DNA of 64,000 nucleotides, from assembly GCF_037042905.1 (NCBI RefSeq), contig NC_087251.1, positions 34,141,001 through 34,205,000 on the forward strand, read 5' to 3'. The notes under the pieces were generated by a model, which did no database searches, was not told where the DNA came from, and saw only the letters and a program-made list of their open reading frames with translations. The translations under genes and the position numbers were made by a program. The first letter of the stretch is position 1, and every line of letters starts with the position of its first letter. Below, piece by piece: positions 55,161 to 64,000 of this stretch. This DNA is from Lytechinus pictus. Lineage: Eukaryota > Echinodermata > Echinoidea > Temnopleuroida > Toxopneustidae.

Positions 55161-56300
55161 AAAGTGGAGGGGGCACTGTCCCCCCCCCCCCAGGATCTCT
55201 GCCCCGCATGCTCCGCCCCTGATAGCAAAATATAGTAATGAAAACTCGAATACAGGTCAGAAGAATTTTGCATAATTCAAAATGGTATATTTTAAGCTCC
55301 ATCTTGAGAAGATTATTATCTCCCTCTTCCCCCCTTTTTTGCGCCTCCAATAGGGGAGGGTGGGGTTGGGTTGACCGCGGCCTCTTGGACCTCCACCTCG
55401 ACACGCCTTTGGAAAAAAAGAGGGAAATATAGATAAATGTATTTTTCACAATTTGATGAAATGCATTTGGCCTATGTGATCACTCCGCCCTGTGGTCATG
55501 CCCTCCTTAACAGTAATAACAGTCCCGAATATTATTTTGAGCGACGTCACCCCCCCCCCCCACCCCCTCCAATCTTGGCCACGCCGATCGCGCTATCGCA
55601 AAGAAAATAATTTACAGCGATAGAGAGTTACATACACTGCGCGATTGCATTGCTAAATATTACTAAATTTATACATTTTATTTCACATGAATAAGTTATG
55701 CTAATTTTATTAACGAAATCATACTTTTTGCTCCAATTCACTATAAATGTAGCTTCGCGCCGGCCGACTCAGTTTTGGTGAAAATACGGCCGAGAAACAT
55801 TCCTTGAAATCTTTCTTTTAAATGTCATTATATCAAGCATTTCATGGCGTGATCGCATTATTTTAAGTCAGATTATGTTCATGATTATAAAAAGTGCGTA
55901 AAATGTCCAGTTCTAAAGGTTTTATCTCTAAAAATTTCCAATCGCTCTTTACGTTCACATAATTTACTGACTTACGCATCATCTTCATAACTTTTTTTCC
56001 CAACATGTCAAAAAGTGTGTAAAACGTTTATTGTCAGGTTAGTTTAGGTCCATAAAAAGATCCGGCTAGCGCTTCGCGCTCGCAACATCTATTTAGCGAG
56101 ATACGAATAGTGTTTGTGATTAAAACTTTAGTTTTTAGGTCTGTGCATTTACAATTTTCAGCCAGCACTTCAGCGCTCGGATTATTTCCCAATTAAAAAT
56201 TGTGAGTGAAGACAAGACTAAAAAGTCTTTCACAAAGGTAATTTTTTTATGGTCAGTGTGCCAGACAGGGGAAGCCTATTCAAGAATGAGCCTAACTATG
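55161..56300. other. Intergenic stretch without recognised genes
   Basis: Contains poly-C runs (about 55180-55190, 55549-55565), low-complexity C-rich DNA, and a short reverse-oriented piece of the GCGAGCGCGAAGCG repeat near 56080 and 56160. No supported coding frame. Confidence 0.6.
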
Positions 56301-56830
56301 CACGTTGTGTATATACAGTCACCATATCAGCCACACTTGCCTTCGATTTCCTGAGGATACAGAGAGTGTATACAATCTACGCGATGCTTTGGAAACAATT
56401 CCTTCAATAGGTTCCATTTCAGAATGTTTTGAAGTGTAACTCCTAGAAGTTTGATATTTTCGACAACATTGAGTGGGGTTGAGTTAAGGTGAAAATAAAA
56501 AAGAAGTACATAGTTTTTGAGGAAGGATATGGGCATAAGGTTACATTAATTTTAGATGGTTTGGGGAGGACATCATTATCAGTACACCATTTTGAAAGAA
56601 AATCAAGTGACGATTGTAATAAGGGGTTTTCGTTACATTTGACTATTTATCCCAGTGTCAAAGCGTCAACATCATTACTTCCATCGGGGAATCCCACTCG
56701 CATATATACAGCATCATTTATTTTACAAGCATTAGAAATAAAACTGGACCTAACTTGGTATCCTGCGTTACCCCATAGGATACCTCTACCAGAGGGGAGT
56801 AACACTAATTATAAACTTTAGTAGACTGAG
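56300..56830 (-). pseudogene. Degenerate reverse-transcriptase fragment of a non-LTR retrotransposon
   Basis: In successive frames the minus strand shows pieces typical of LINE polymerases: LGPVLFL-like remnants and KINDAVYM, a DVDALTLG box in place of the usual YVDDLT active site, LLQSSLDFLSKWCTDNDV, and NIKLLGVTLQNILKWN. Several stops and frameshifts and a changed catalytic box make it inactive. The family resembles Jockey/CR1-type elements; finer assignment is not possible here. Confidence 0.7.
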
Positions 56831-56894
56831 TTCGATTAGTCAGGAAACTGCATGCAAATAATTGGAATGATCGACCTATGAACACCCAAAAAAA

Positions 56895-56935
56895 TGAATG
56901 AATGAATGAATGAATGAATCAATCAATGAATCAAT

Positions 56936-56970
<35 letters not shown>

Positions 56971-56985
56971 TCATTCAATCGTCAC
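56895..56985. repeat. TGAA/TCAA tetranucleotide microsatellite
   Basis: A run of TGAA units changes into TCAA units with two ATATCA interruptions. Confidence 0.95.
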
Positions 56986-57016
56986 TTAGTCAAGTCATTC
57001 GTGTGAGAGGGTCTGT

Positions 57017-57047
<31 letters not shown>

Positions 57048-57054
57048 CAGCGGA

Positions 57055-57634
57055 TTTAAAGGGGAATCCAACCTTGGTCATTAATGTTGTGTTGGAAAGG
57101 AGAAAAATAAATAAACAGATTGTTGAAAGTTTGATAGAAATCGGACAAGCAATAAGAAAGTTATGGCTGCTTTAAAATTGAGATCCTTATGTAGATTTCA
57201 AATTGGCAACTGGGTAAGTAAATTATGGCAAGGGGCAAGGACGACTTTCCCATAGGCCATGTAATTAATTACCAGGTACCCATTCCCAAGGGGTGCGGTA
57301 ATCTAATTACAACCAAGGTAGTATATTGTTTTATGTCCTCATGAAAGAAAAATACATTTTGAAGTAAAAGTTTTGACAAAAAGTTATATTTCAGCCATTT
57401 TATGCATTGGAGTACATGGAAAATTAGTCCTTGCCTTACATCATTATGACATCACACATGCGGCCCATTTGAATTCTCCATGGATTAAGTGATTACCAAT
57501 ATTTACAACTTTTAAAGTTCATAACTTTCTTATTGTTTGTCCGATACTATTCAAACTTTCACCTATCAAATTGTCTGATATTTCTATTTCCTCTATATAA
57601 ACATTTTTTTTGGGGGGTTGGATTCCCCTATAAA
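57055..57634. mobile_element. Fold-back MITE, family 4 (AAAGGGGAATCCAACC ends)
   Basis: The left end TTTAAAGGGGAATCCAACC is mirrored by the right end (GGTTGGATTCCCCTATAAA). The arms share AGAAATCGGACAAGCAATAA and its mirror. No coding capacity. Confidence 0.85.
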
Positions 57635-57960
57635 ATCAACCGTATCCCTTTCGCTATAAAACTATTCGTAAGTTCTTCTAAAAAGAATGAAAAGATGTAA
57701 AATAATATGTTTAACAGCCCCCCCCCCCTTTTTTTTTTAAGAGAGAGAGGGGGAGAGAGAGGAAATTTGATAATGGTGAAAATACGACTGATTGCCAATC
57801 AATCGTGCATGGTCCCGCAACCGGTAGTGGTCGAGCGCCAGCTTTTGACATAAGTTGTACATCCCCATGACAACGTTTGCCCGATCGGAAGCCAATTTCC
57901 AGTTAAATTCTGTTGTTTTTTATTGAAGGCAACTTCTTTATTGTCATAGCCAGCTTTACA

Positions 57961-57990
57961 ATGGCCAAGACCATATCTGTTTCAGAGGAT
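57961..57990 (+). CDS. Candidate first coding exon of a plus-strand gene
   Basis: ATG in strong context (ACAATGG) encodes MAKTISVSED and runs directly into a near-consensus donor GTAAGTATAG at 57991. No downstream exon can be assigned, and the following kilobase is a minisatellite, so this could be a chance match or an isolated relic. Confidence 0.25.
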
Positions 57991-58349
57991 GTAAGTATAG
58001 TACTCAGTTTTCTTTCATTCCTGCTGCAAGTAACCAAGGCTTAGTTATGAACTTGCAAAAAATTGTCGCAGCTGAATCTGAGCCGTACGGTACGGTAATG
58101 CCGTGGACGCTTGCTCCCGGTGCTCCGGCTTGGATAGCGGGTAGGCGGTATGGCACCGTATGCTGCAAGCCGCAGCTACACTGCAGCTTCAGCTTGTTCA
58201 TCCATTCAGCTGAATCTCAGACTCAAGTTCGGTGTTGGTGTTGAGAGCATGGAATGGCAGTTAACCCTGCTACAGTAGGGAGATTTTTTAATTTAATGAG
58301 ATTTGGTGCATACTAGACAGCTGGCAGCCGTCTGTTCCCAGGTCAAAAA

Positions 58350-58990
58350 ACCAGTTAAGGACCAGTTCATCCAACTGGTACTGGTACCAGTTGATTCCAG
58401 TTAGCGAACTGGATTCAATATGGAAATTGGAATACTGGAATCAACTGGAATCCAGTTGATTCCAATACTGGAATCAACTGGAATCCAGTTGACAAATTGT
58501 AACTGGTACCAGTTGGAAATACCAGTTGGCAACTGGTCCTAACTGGTACCAGTTAGCAACTGGTACCAGTTGACAACTGGTCCTAACTGGTACCAGTTAG
58601 GACCAGTTGGAAACATGAGTTGTCAACTGGTGCCAGTTAAAACCAGTTGGAAACACCAATTGTAAACTGGTGCCAGTTAGGACCAGTTGGAAACATGAGT
58701 TGTCAACTGGTGCCAGTTAAAACCAGTTGGAAACACAAATTGTCAACTGGTGCCAGTTAGGACCATTTTGAAACATGAGGTGTCAACTGGTGCCAGTTAA
58801 AACCAGTTGGAAACACCAATTGTCAACTGGTGCCAGTTAGGACCAGTTGGAAACATGAGTTGTCAACTGGTGCCAGTTAAAACCAGTTGGAAACACCAGT
58901 TCCCAACTGGTGCCAGTTAGAACAAGTTGGAAGCACCAGTTAGGACCAGTTGGAAACATAAATTGTCAAGTGGTACCAGTTAGAAACACC
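58350..58990. repeat. Minisatellite of ACCAGTT/AACTGG units
   Basis: Roughly 40-bp half-units alternate to give an about 80-bp higher unit: AACTGGTGCCAGTTAGGACC, AGTTGGAAACATGAGTTGTC, then the same with TTAAAACC and AACACCAATTG. The left part is less regular and rich in the palindrome AACTGGTACCAGTT. Confidence 0.9.
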
Positions 58991-59652
58991 CTGCAATGTA
59001 TAGCATAAACAAAAATGAATCATGTGGATATGTACATTCCCGATCTTTTACTCTTCTCGTATAATCACTCCTTCGTTTTCCTTGCGCACACACACATTAG
59101 AATATTGGTACCAACACCCCCCCTCCCCCCTCTCAGGCGGTTATTTCAATTATAAATTATCTTCAATTATCTTTACATTGAATGTCCACTCCTGTTATAA
59201 CAATGTGCAAGGACAAGTGAAATAATTATCCTTGCACATAGGACTGATGAAATGAATCAAGGTAAATTTGTAGCATTGTATTGAAACCTTGTTAATTTCC
59301 ACATGCACAATATAACAGGATTGGACTGTAAACTTGCTCTGGTAAATCAATCCCTCAGTCTCTTGAAATCTGTACCAAAAAACATCAGAGAATGACAAAA
59401 GTCACAAAAAACATCTATATGGTATTTAAACTAGGAATTTAATGAAAGAAAATTATGTTACAAACTGTAACATGCTGTGTATAATTCTTGTATTATGTGT
59501 CAACAAAGATCATTAACTTACACAGTAAATATGTAGTCAATCCAATTTTTACATGCTAGCTTGGAGACAAAATTTGAATATAATGCATCTAAGCATTTAC
59601 CTTCAATAAATAATATGTACTATTTTTAAAGGAATGATAAAGGAGTCTTTTT

Positions 59653-59767
59653 TTAATTATTATTTATTGAGATCTTGGGGCCCTCACTGGCTCTGAAGAG
59701 GAAACGTGAAACAGGTACCTTCCTTTCCTGTAGTGGCACTTGATCTTTGCTGGTAGATGCGATATAT
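59653..59767 (-). CDS. Candidate terminal coding exon of an unidentified gene, copy 1
   Basis: After acceptor AATCTTCAG, one base completes a codon. The frame then reads YIASTSKDQVPLQERKVPVS, continues RFLFRASEGPKIS and stops at 59653. The same frame is recognisable in two further copies (61.5 and 62.0 kb), mostly with substitutions, suggesting past coding constraint. I do not recognise the protein. Confidence 0.4.
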
Positions 59768-60348
59768 CTGAAGATTAGAAGAAAAAAACAAATGGAATGA
59801 AAAATAATAAGTACAGTGAATACCGTAATACAAAATTTCAGTGGTGTAAAATTATATCTGCACATAAAGAAAAATACATGGGATAGTGAAACTTCTCTAA
59901 GTTCCATATTTCAATGATTCAATTATAAATGATAGACAGCACATCATCATTTTTATTACAACATGTATAGTAAGTTCACATGGTCTTGGGAATACTTCTG
60001 AAATTGACATTGCAGAGATGAAATTGCCTCGACCTTATACCTATACATTTATTTTAATAATAAAGACTTAGACTAAGTATGTTTGCATATATGTATCTAG
60101 GAGTCTATGTTGCACATTATCTGCTAACATCTGATGGGTATTTCATGATTGTCAGTGCCGACTATTTCAGTGAAATCATTGCTTTTGATTGGCTGAGAAG
60201 CACTGGCCTCTGACTGTTACTATGGTAACTGTCGGAAAAAGACAACTTGTTAATGCTGACAACTTTCAAAAAGCAGTTCCCAGAACATGTTTAAAAACGC
60301 AAGACAAAGCAAAAAAAAAAAATGAAATACAAAATTTTATCCGAGGAT

Positions 60349-60945
60349 TAAAGGGATGGTCCGGGCCGAAAATATTTACATCTAAATAATACTTGAGTAA
60401 AATTCACAGAGCAAAATGATGAAAATTTCATCAAAATAGGATAACAAGAAGTTATTGAATTTTAAAGTTTATCAATATTTTGTGAAAACAGTTGTATGCA
60501 CTTCGTCATGAATATTCATTAGGTGGGCTGATGTCACATCTCCACTTTCCTTTTTTTTATGTTACTAGATGAAATCATAAATGTTTGATTTTTTCATACA
60601 CGTGTAAATGATGCGTCTCCATTGTAATGAAATAAGTTGCGTCAATAACTAATGCACCTAATCAGTTGTCAATCCAATTGTCAATAGTTCTTGGTTAAAA
60701 ATATCTTAATAAACCTAATCTCATATAATAAAATACAAAAGGGCAATTGGGATATGACATCATCAGCCAACCTAATGAATATTCATAAAGACATGCCTAG
60801 AACTATTTCACCGGAATAATGCAAATCTTTAAAATTCAAAACCTTAATTAGTTATCAAATTTTGATCAAGTTTTCAGCATTTTGCTATGTGAATTTTACT
60901 CTATTTATTGAGATATGTTTCCAGCCTGGACCATCCCTTTAATTC
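60349..60945. mobile_element. Fold-back MITE, family 2, copy 3
   Basis: Begins TTAAAGGGATGGTCCGGGCC and ends AGCCTGGACCATCCCTTTAA. Same interior as the 39.0 kb copy, including ATGAATATTCATTAGGTGGG. It lies between the copies of the terminal-type exon. Confidence 0.85.
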
Positions 60946-61494
60946 TACTTCTACGGTACCCCCACACATACTGGTAAGTCAGAGGTAAAAAACAACGAGA
61001 ACCAATTTAATTTCAAAGATAAAAAAATACTTCAGCCTCCAGATTTAAGAAAAAATTCAGGAAATGTTATTTTAGTTCAGACTAATTGCGCACGTTTCAT
61101 TTCGGAGGTCAATCTGAAATTATACTTCCAGTTTTAAATTCACGCCATTTGGTTATGCAAAAGCATGAATTAAAATTGATGGGCATGGGCCCATGTCACT
61201 GGCTAGCCTAGAGGACTCCATGAAGATAATTTTATCATTTTTACATTGTATTTTCATCACGGAGCCTAGACAAGCCTCCTATAAGGTTGCTCGTACAACT
61301 GTGTAAACAAAGATAGATTTCCCTCGGAAATCCACCTTTCCCATAATGATTTTTGGGCAAACATTAAATTTTTACATTTTGTAAGCCTTGATACTCTAAA
61401 TGTGTACAAAGGCTTTAAAAAAAATTAATTGTAAAATGTACAAATTGGAAATTTTCTTACAAAAAGGATCACTTGCTTGCAGATCTAGTCCTCA

Positions 61495-61575
61495 CTGCCT
61501 CTGAAGAGTTCACGTGCGACAGGTACATTCCTTTCCTCTACTGGCACACATTCTTTGCTGTTAGATGCGATGTAT
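61495..61575 (-). CDS. Candidate terminal coding exon, copy 2
   Basis: Acceptor ATTCCTCAG, then the same phase as copy 1: YIASNSKECVPVEERNVPVA, RELFRGSED and TAG at 61495-61497. The frame is intact but shorter than copy 1. Confidence 0.35.
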
Positions 61576-61956
61576 CTGAGGAATTTTTTTCAAAAACAAT
61601 GGAGAGAAAAATAATCAGTACAGTGAACAACAGCGAATAACAAATACGTATATATTACAGTGAATAGCAATACATGTCTACACCTTAGGCGGGCAAGGGT
61701 TACTACAGAGTGTTGTAAAATTCCATTTGCACTTTAAGAAAAATACATGGGATTGTGAATCAATTTTTACATTGTATTTTCATCACGGAGCCTAGACAAG
61801 CCTCCTATAAGGTTGCTCGTACAACTGTGTAAACAAAGATAGATTTGATTTTTCCTCGGAAATCCACCTTTCCCATAATGATTTTTGGGCAAACATTCAA
61901 TTTTTACATTTTGTAAGCCTTGATACTCTAAATGTGTACAAAGGCTTAAAAAAAAA

Positions 61957-62115
61957 TTAATTGTGAAATGTACAAATTGGAAATTTTCTTACAAAAAGGA
62001 TCACTTGCTTGCAGATCTTGTTGTCCTCACTGCCTCTGAAGAGTTCACGTGCGACAGGTACATTCCTTCCCTGTACTGGCACACGTTCTTTGCTGGTACG
62101 GTAGATGCGATGTAT
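61957..62115 (-). pseudogene. Third copy of the terminal-type exon, frameshifted relative to the others
   Basis: Acceptor ATTCTTCAG, but a 5-bp insertion after the YIAST codons shifts the frame. Entered in a different phase it reads TSKERVPVQGRNVPVARELF. It lies in the second unit of the tandem duplication, so it is probably a degenerating duplicate or an exon with altered phase. Confidence 0.35.
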
Positions 62116-62779
62116 CTGAAGAATTTTTTTTTAAACAATGGAGAGAAAAATAATCAGTACAGTGAACAGTGAATAAAAATACGTCTATATTACAGTGAAT
62201 AGCAATACATGTCTACACCTAAGGCGGGCAAGGGTTACTACAGAGTGTTGTAAAATTCCATTTGCACATTAAGAAAAATACATGGGATTGTGAATCAATG
62301 ATTCAACTATAATGATAAACAGCACATCATCATATTTATTTAAAAAATGAGTAAGTTCACTTGGTCTTGGGAATACTTCTGAAATCGATGTCGCAGAGAT
62401 CAGTCCTTCATGTTTATAATTCCATGGAGCTCAATAAATGGCTCTCCTTATGCCTCCGAATTTGCTTTCCTAGACACACTCAATTTTATAAAATGCTCAA
62501 TTGTTGTAGATTGTTATTAAAATTGTAAATGCAACAGCTGTGTAGCTATCAATTAATCTGTGGTGAAACTAGGCTTGGGTCATGTACAAAATATCGCGCT
62601 CCTCAAAAAAAAATTATAAGTAGGGTGTCCGAACTCATATTAGGCCTAAAAAAAGTGCTAGAATTTCATATTTTACATCTTTAAAACCATTAAATCACCA
62701 TCTCTTTTCCATAATTCTCATAATAGAAGATACACAAAGACCCCAAAAGAAAACTTGACATCTGAATTACCTAACTTAC

Positions 62780-62946
62780 AGCCTCCTCATATGGAGGGCA
62801 GCAACGAAGTATTCGGATCTCTACTCCTGGCGGTTCTGAGCTGGGCCTTCTTCTGGAAACTACCGGTACCCCAGGTCATGTTCACTGACTTCATCTCCTC
62901 CTCGAGGCTCAGTATGACTCCAGGTGGTTTTGGGTCTCCCTCTCTC
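62780..62946 (-). CDS. Candidate internal exon of the unidentified minus-strand gene
   Basis: Acceptor TGTATTTCAG after a T-rich tract and donor GAGGCT|GTAAGT bound 167 bp. One frame is open for about 50 codons (GDPKPPGVILSLEEEMKSVN, MTWGTGSFQKKAQLRTARSR) and reaches a TGA 11 bases before the donor. The first ATG of that frame sits in GAGGAGATGA. How it joins the terminal-type exons is unclear, since no well-scoring phase 2 donor is seen. Function unknown. Confidence 0.4.
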
Positions 62947-63515
62947 CTGAAATACAGAGTCAAAAAGTGATAAACAGCTAGGCCTATTCATGAAAAAATC
63001 AGACTCTTAAAATGGTGGAAAAAATAATGAATTTCGATTTTCGGCATTTCAAAATCTCATCAAAATCCTCAAATCGTGTGTAAAGTGATTGGTGCGCAGA
63101 CACGAGGCGCTGGCCACTATCATAATGTTAAATCTGAAATTGAAAATCATAACTGGCTGAGTCTCAGATTTTTTCCAAGACCAAGAAAATCAGTTTCACA
63201 TTCGATCACATATCTCTCTCATTTACTTATAACAATATATGGAACAATATCAACTGAAAGATTTTGTGAAATAAAAAGAAATTCATGTTAAATCTTAACA
63301 CAAATCGTAAGGTCAATATGATGTATGTGCGCAGACTTGCACCGGCATGGCAGCCACACATCCACGCCCGGCTAGTCGCGGCCGGCAGGCAGCGCTGAGG
63401 GGCAGTAACAGGATGTCCTGACGAACTCTAACGTTACAGCTAGCCCCGCAGCTAGCTGCGAGCCGCGCCATTTAACAAACTACGAAAAGAAAATCATAGA
63501 AAATTGTTAACTTAC

Positions 63516-63660
63516 CTGTAGAGCCTACTGCGAATGTCTTAGCTTTCAAGTCATTGTCCAAATCTGGTCCGTGTGATTTCAGTGGTTGAATTATTATTAA
63601 AACGGCCTTCTTTATCCTTCTTTATCGCACTAGCACTCGATAAAAGTGCGGTGCAAATTA
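63516..63660 (-). other. Probable 5' non-coding exon of the minus-strand gene
   Basis: A consensus donor CTACAG|GTAAGT ends at 63516. Upstream sequence has no useful ATG, only a two-codon ATGACTTGA, so this is likely 5' UTR. It lies beside GC- and CpG-rich DNA (63340-63480 and 63650-63810) that looks like a promoter region. The 5' limit is a guess. Confidence 0.45.
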
Positions 63661-63810
63661 TCGGCGCGGCGAAGATGGCTCTTTCAAATTCAAATTAGAT
63701 TGGCGGTTTGCGTTTGGCGGCGCTGGTTAATTTGCATAATTATACGGACGATAGCGATCAGTGGCACTCAGTGCGCATGCGCAGGCCCGCCCGCGCCCGG
63801 TGATTGAAGG
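63660..63810 (-). promoter_or_regulatory. CpG-rich putative promoter of the minus-strand gene
   Basis: GC-rich, CpG-containing sequence (ATCGGCGCGGCGAAGATGG, GCGCATGCGCAGGCCCGCCC), unlike the AT-rich surroundings. It includes an NRF1-like GCGCATGCGCA palindrome at about 63773-63783 and an AAGATGGC YY1-like core. The position just 5' of the non-coding exon supports promoter function. Confidence 0.5.
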
Positions 63811-64000
63811 AAGATCTGCTGAGTCAGGAATAATGAAGGGGGGGGGGGGTCTAAAGCAAGAAAGAGGTTTTAAAATAGATATACGAACTTCTTAACATAA
63901 AAATTTCTTCTTGTTTGGTTTTGGTTGGCAACCAGTCAAGAAATGACGATTTTTGCCTCTGCTTTTGGAGCTTTTTTTTTTCTTTGAAAGTTTAAGAATG

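Larger units (their letters stand above)
61236..62297. repeat. Recent tandem duplication, two units of about 530 bp
   Basis: Unit 1 (about 61236-61761) and unit 2 (about 61762-62297) are nearly identical from TTTTACATTGTATTTTCATC to CATGGGATTGTGAATCAAT. Each carries a copy of the terminal-type exon. A third, older relative covers about 59640-60020. Confidence 0.9.

Noticed and set aside
54357..55449. Several frames of 60-110 codons near 54.4-55.4 kb
   Set aside because: They cross tandem-repeat units and poly-C runs, show low-complexity translations and no recognisable domain.
58047..58244. GC-rich frames on both strands at 58.05-58.24 kb
   Set aside because: The segment is bounded by inverted GCAGCTGAATCTGAG-like blocks and appears to be a small inverted repeat; neither strand shows a known protein.
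62755..62970. 71-codon plus-strand frame beginning MTSELPNLQ
   Set aside because: The minus strand has better splice signals on both sides of the same segment; the plus frame is probably its shadow, though not excluded.

Overview
This is eukaryotic nuclear DNA: AT-rich, intron-rich, and full of fold-back (MITE-like) elements, minisatellites and poly-C/poly-G runs. It has no operons, ribosome binding sites or CRISPR. The main gene is a complete protein kinase D (PKD/PRKD) gene on the minus strand. Its single PKD-type architecture, the dense fold-back elements and the frequent TACATGTA palindromes suggest a marine invertebrate deuterostome, most likely an echinoderm such as a sea urchin. That taxonomic placement is inference.

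Layout, left to right. At 154-260 (+) there is a probable last coding exon of a gene entering from the left, with a poly(A) signal at 493. From about 0.5 to 8.7 kb lies the tail-to-tail interval and presumed long 3' UTR of the kinase gene. From 8,686 to 50,782 (-) lies the PKD gene, which I reconstruct as 19 coding exons. Every GT-AG junction agrees in phase, and the product is about 935 residues: ubiquitin-like N-terminus, C1a, C1b, acidic stretch, PH domain, Ser-rich linker, kinase domain and PDZ-ligand-like tail. The promoter is a CpG-richer stretch near 50.8-51.0 kb. Introns 1 and 2 (about 15.8 and 5.1 kb) hold most of the repeats within the gene.

From 51 to 59 kb is a repeat-rich intergenic region: a fold-back element nested in a tandem array, a GGGGCAC-type array, degenerate non-LTR retrotransposon pieces, and a minisatellite built on an ACCAGTT/AACTGG palindrome. 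From 59.6 to 63.7 kb (-) is a second gene that I cannot name. It has a GC-rich 5' end, an internal exon and a terminal-type exon present in three copies, two of them within a recent tandem duplication of about 530 bp.

The most interesting observation is inside the kinase gene. The exon carrying the start of the kinase domain continues upstream as one open frame of about 258 codons, starting at an ATG at 14,438 and in phase with the kinase exons. This could encode a roughly 570-residue PKD isoform with a novel N-terminus and none of the C1 or PH regulatory domains. Other points are a repeat family carrying DR1-type nuclear-receptor motifs, a sequence module shared by several fold-back families, and the triplicated terminal exon.
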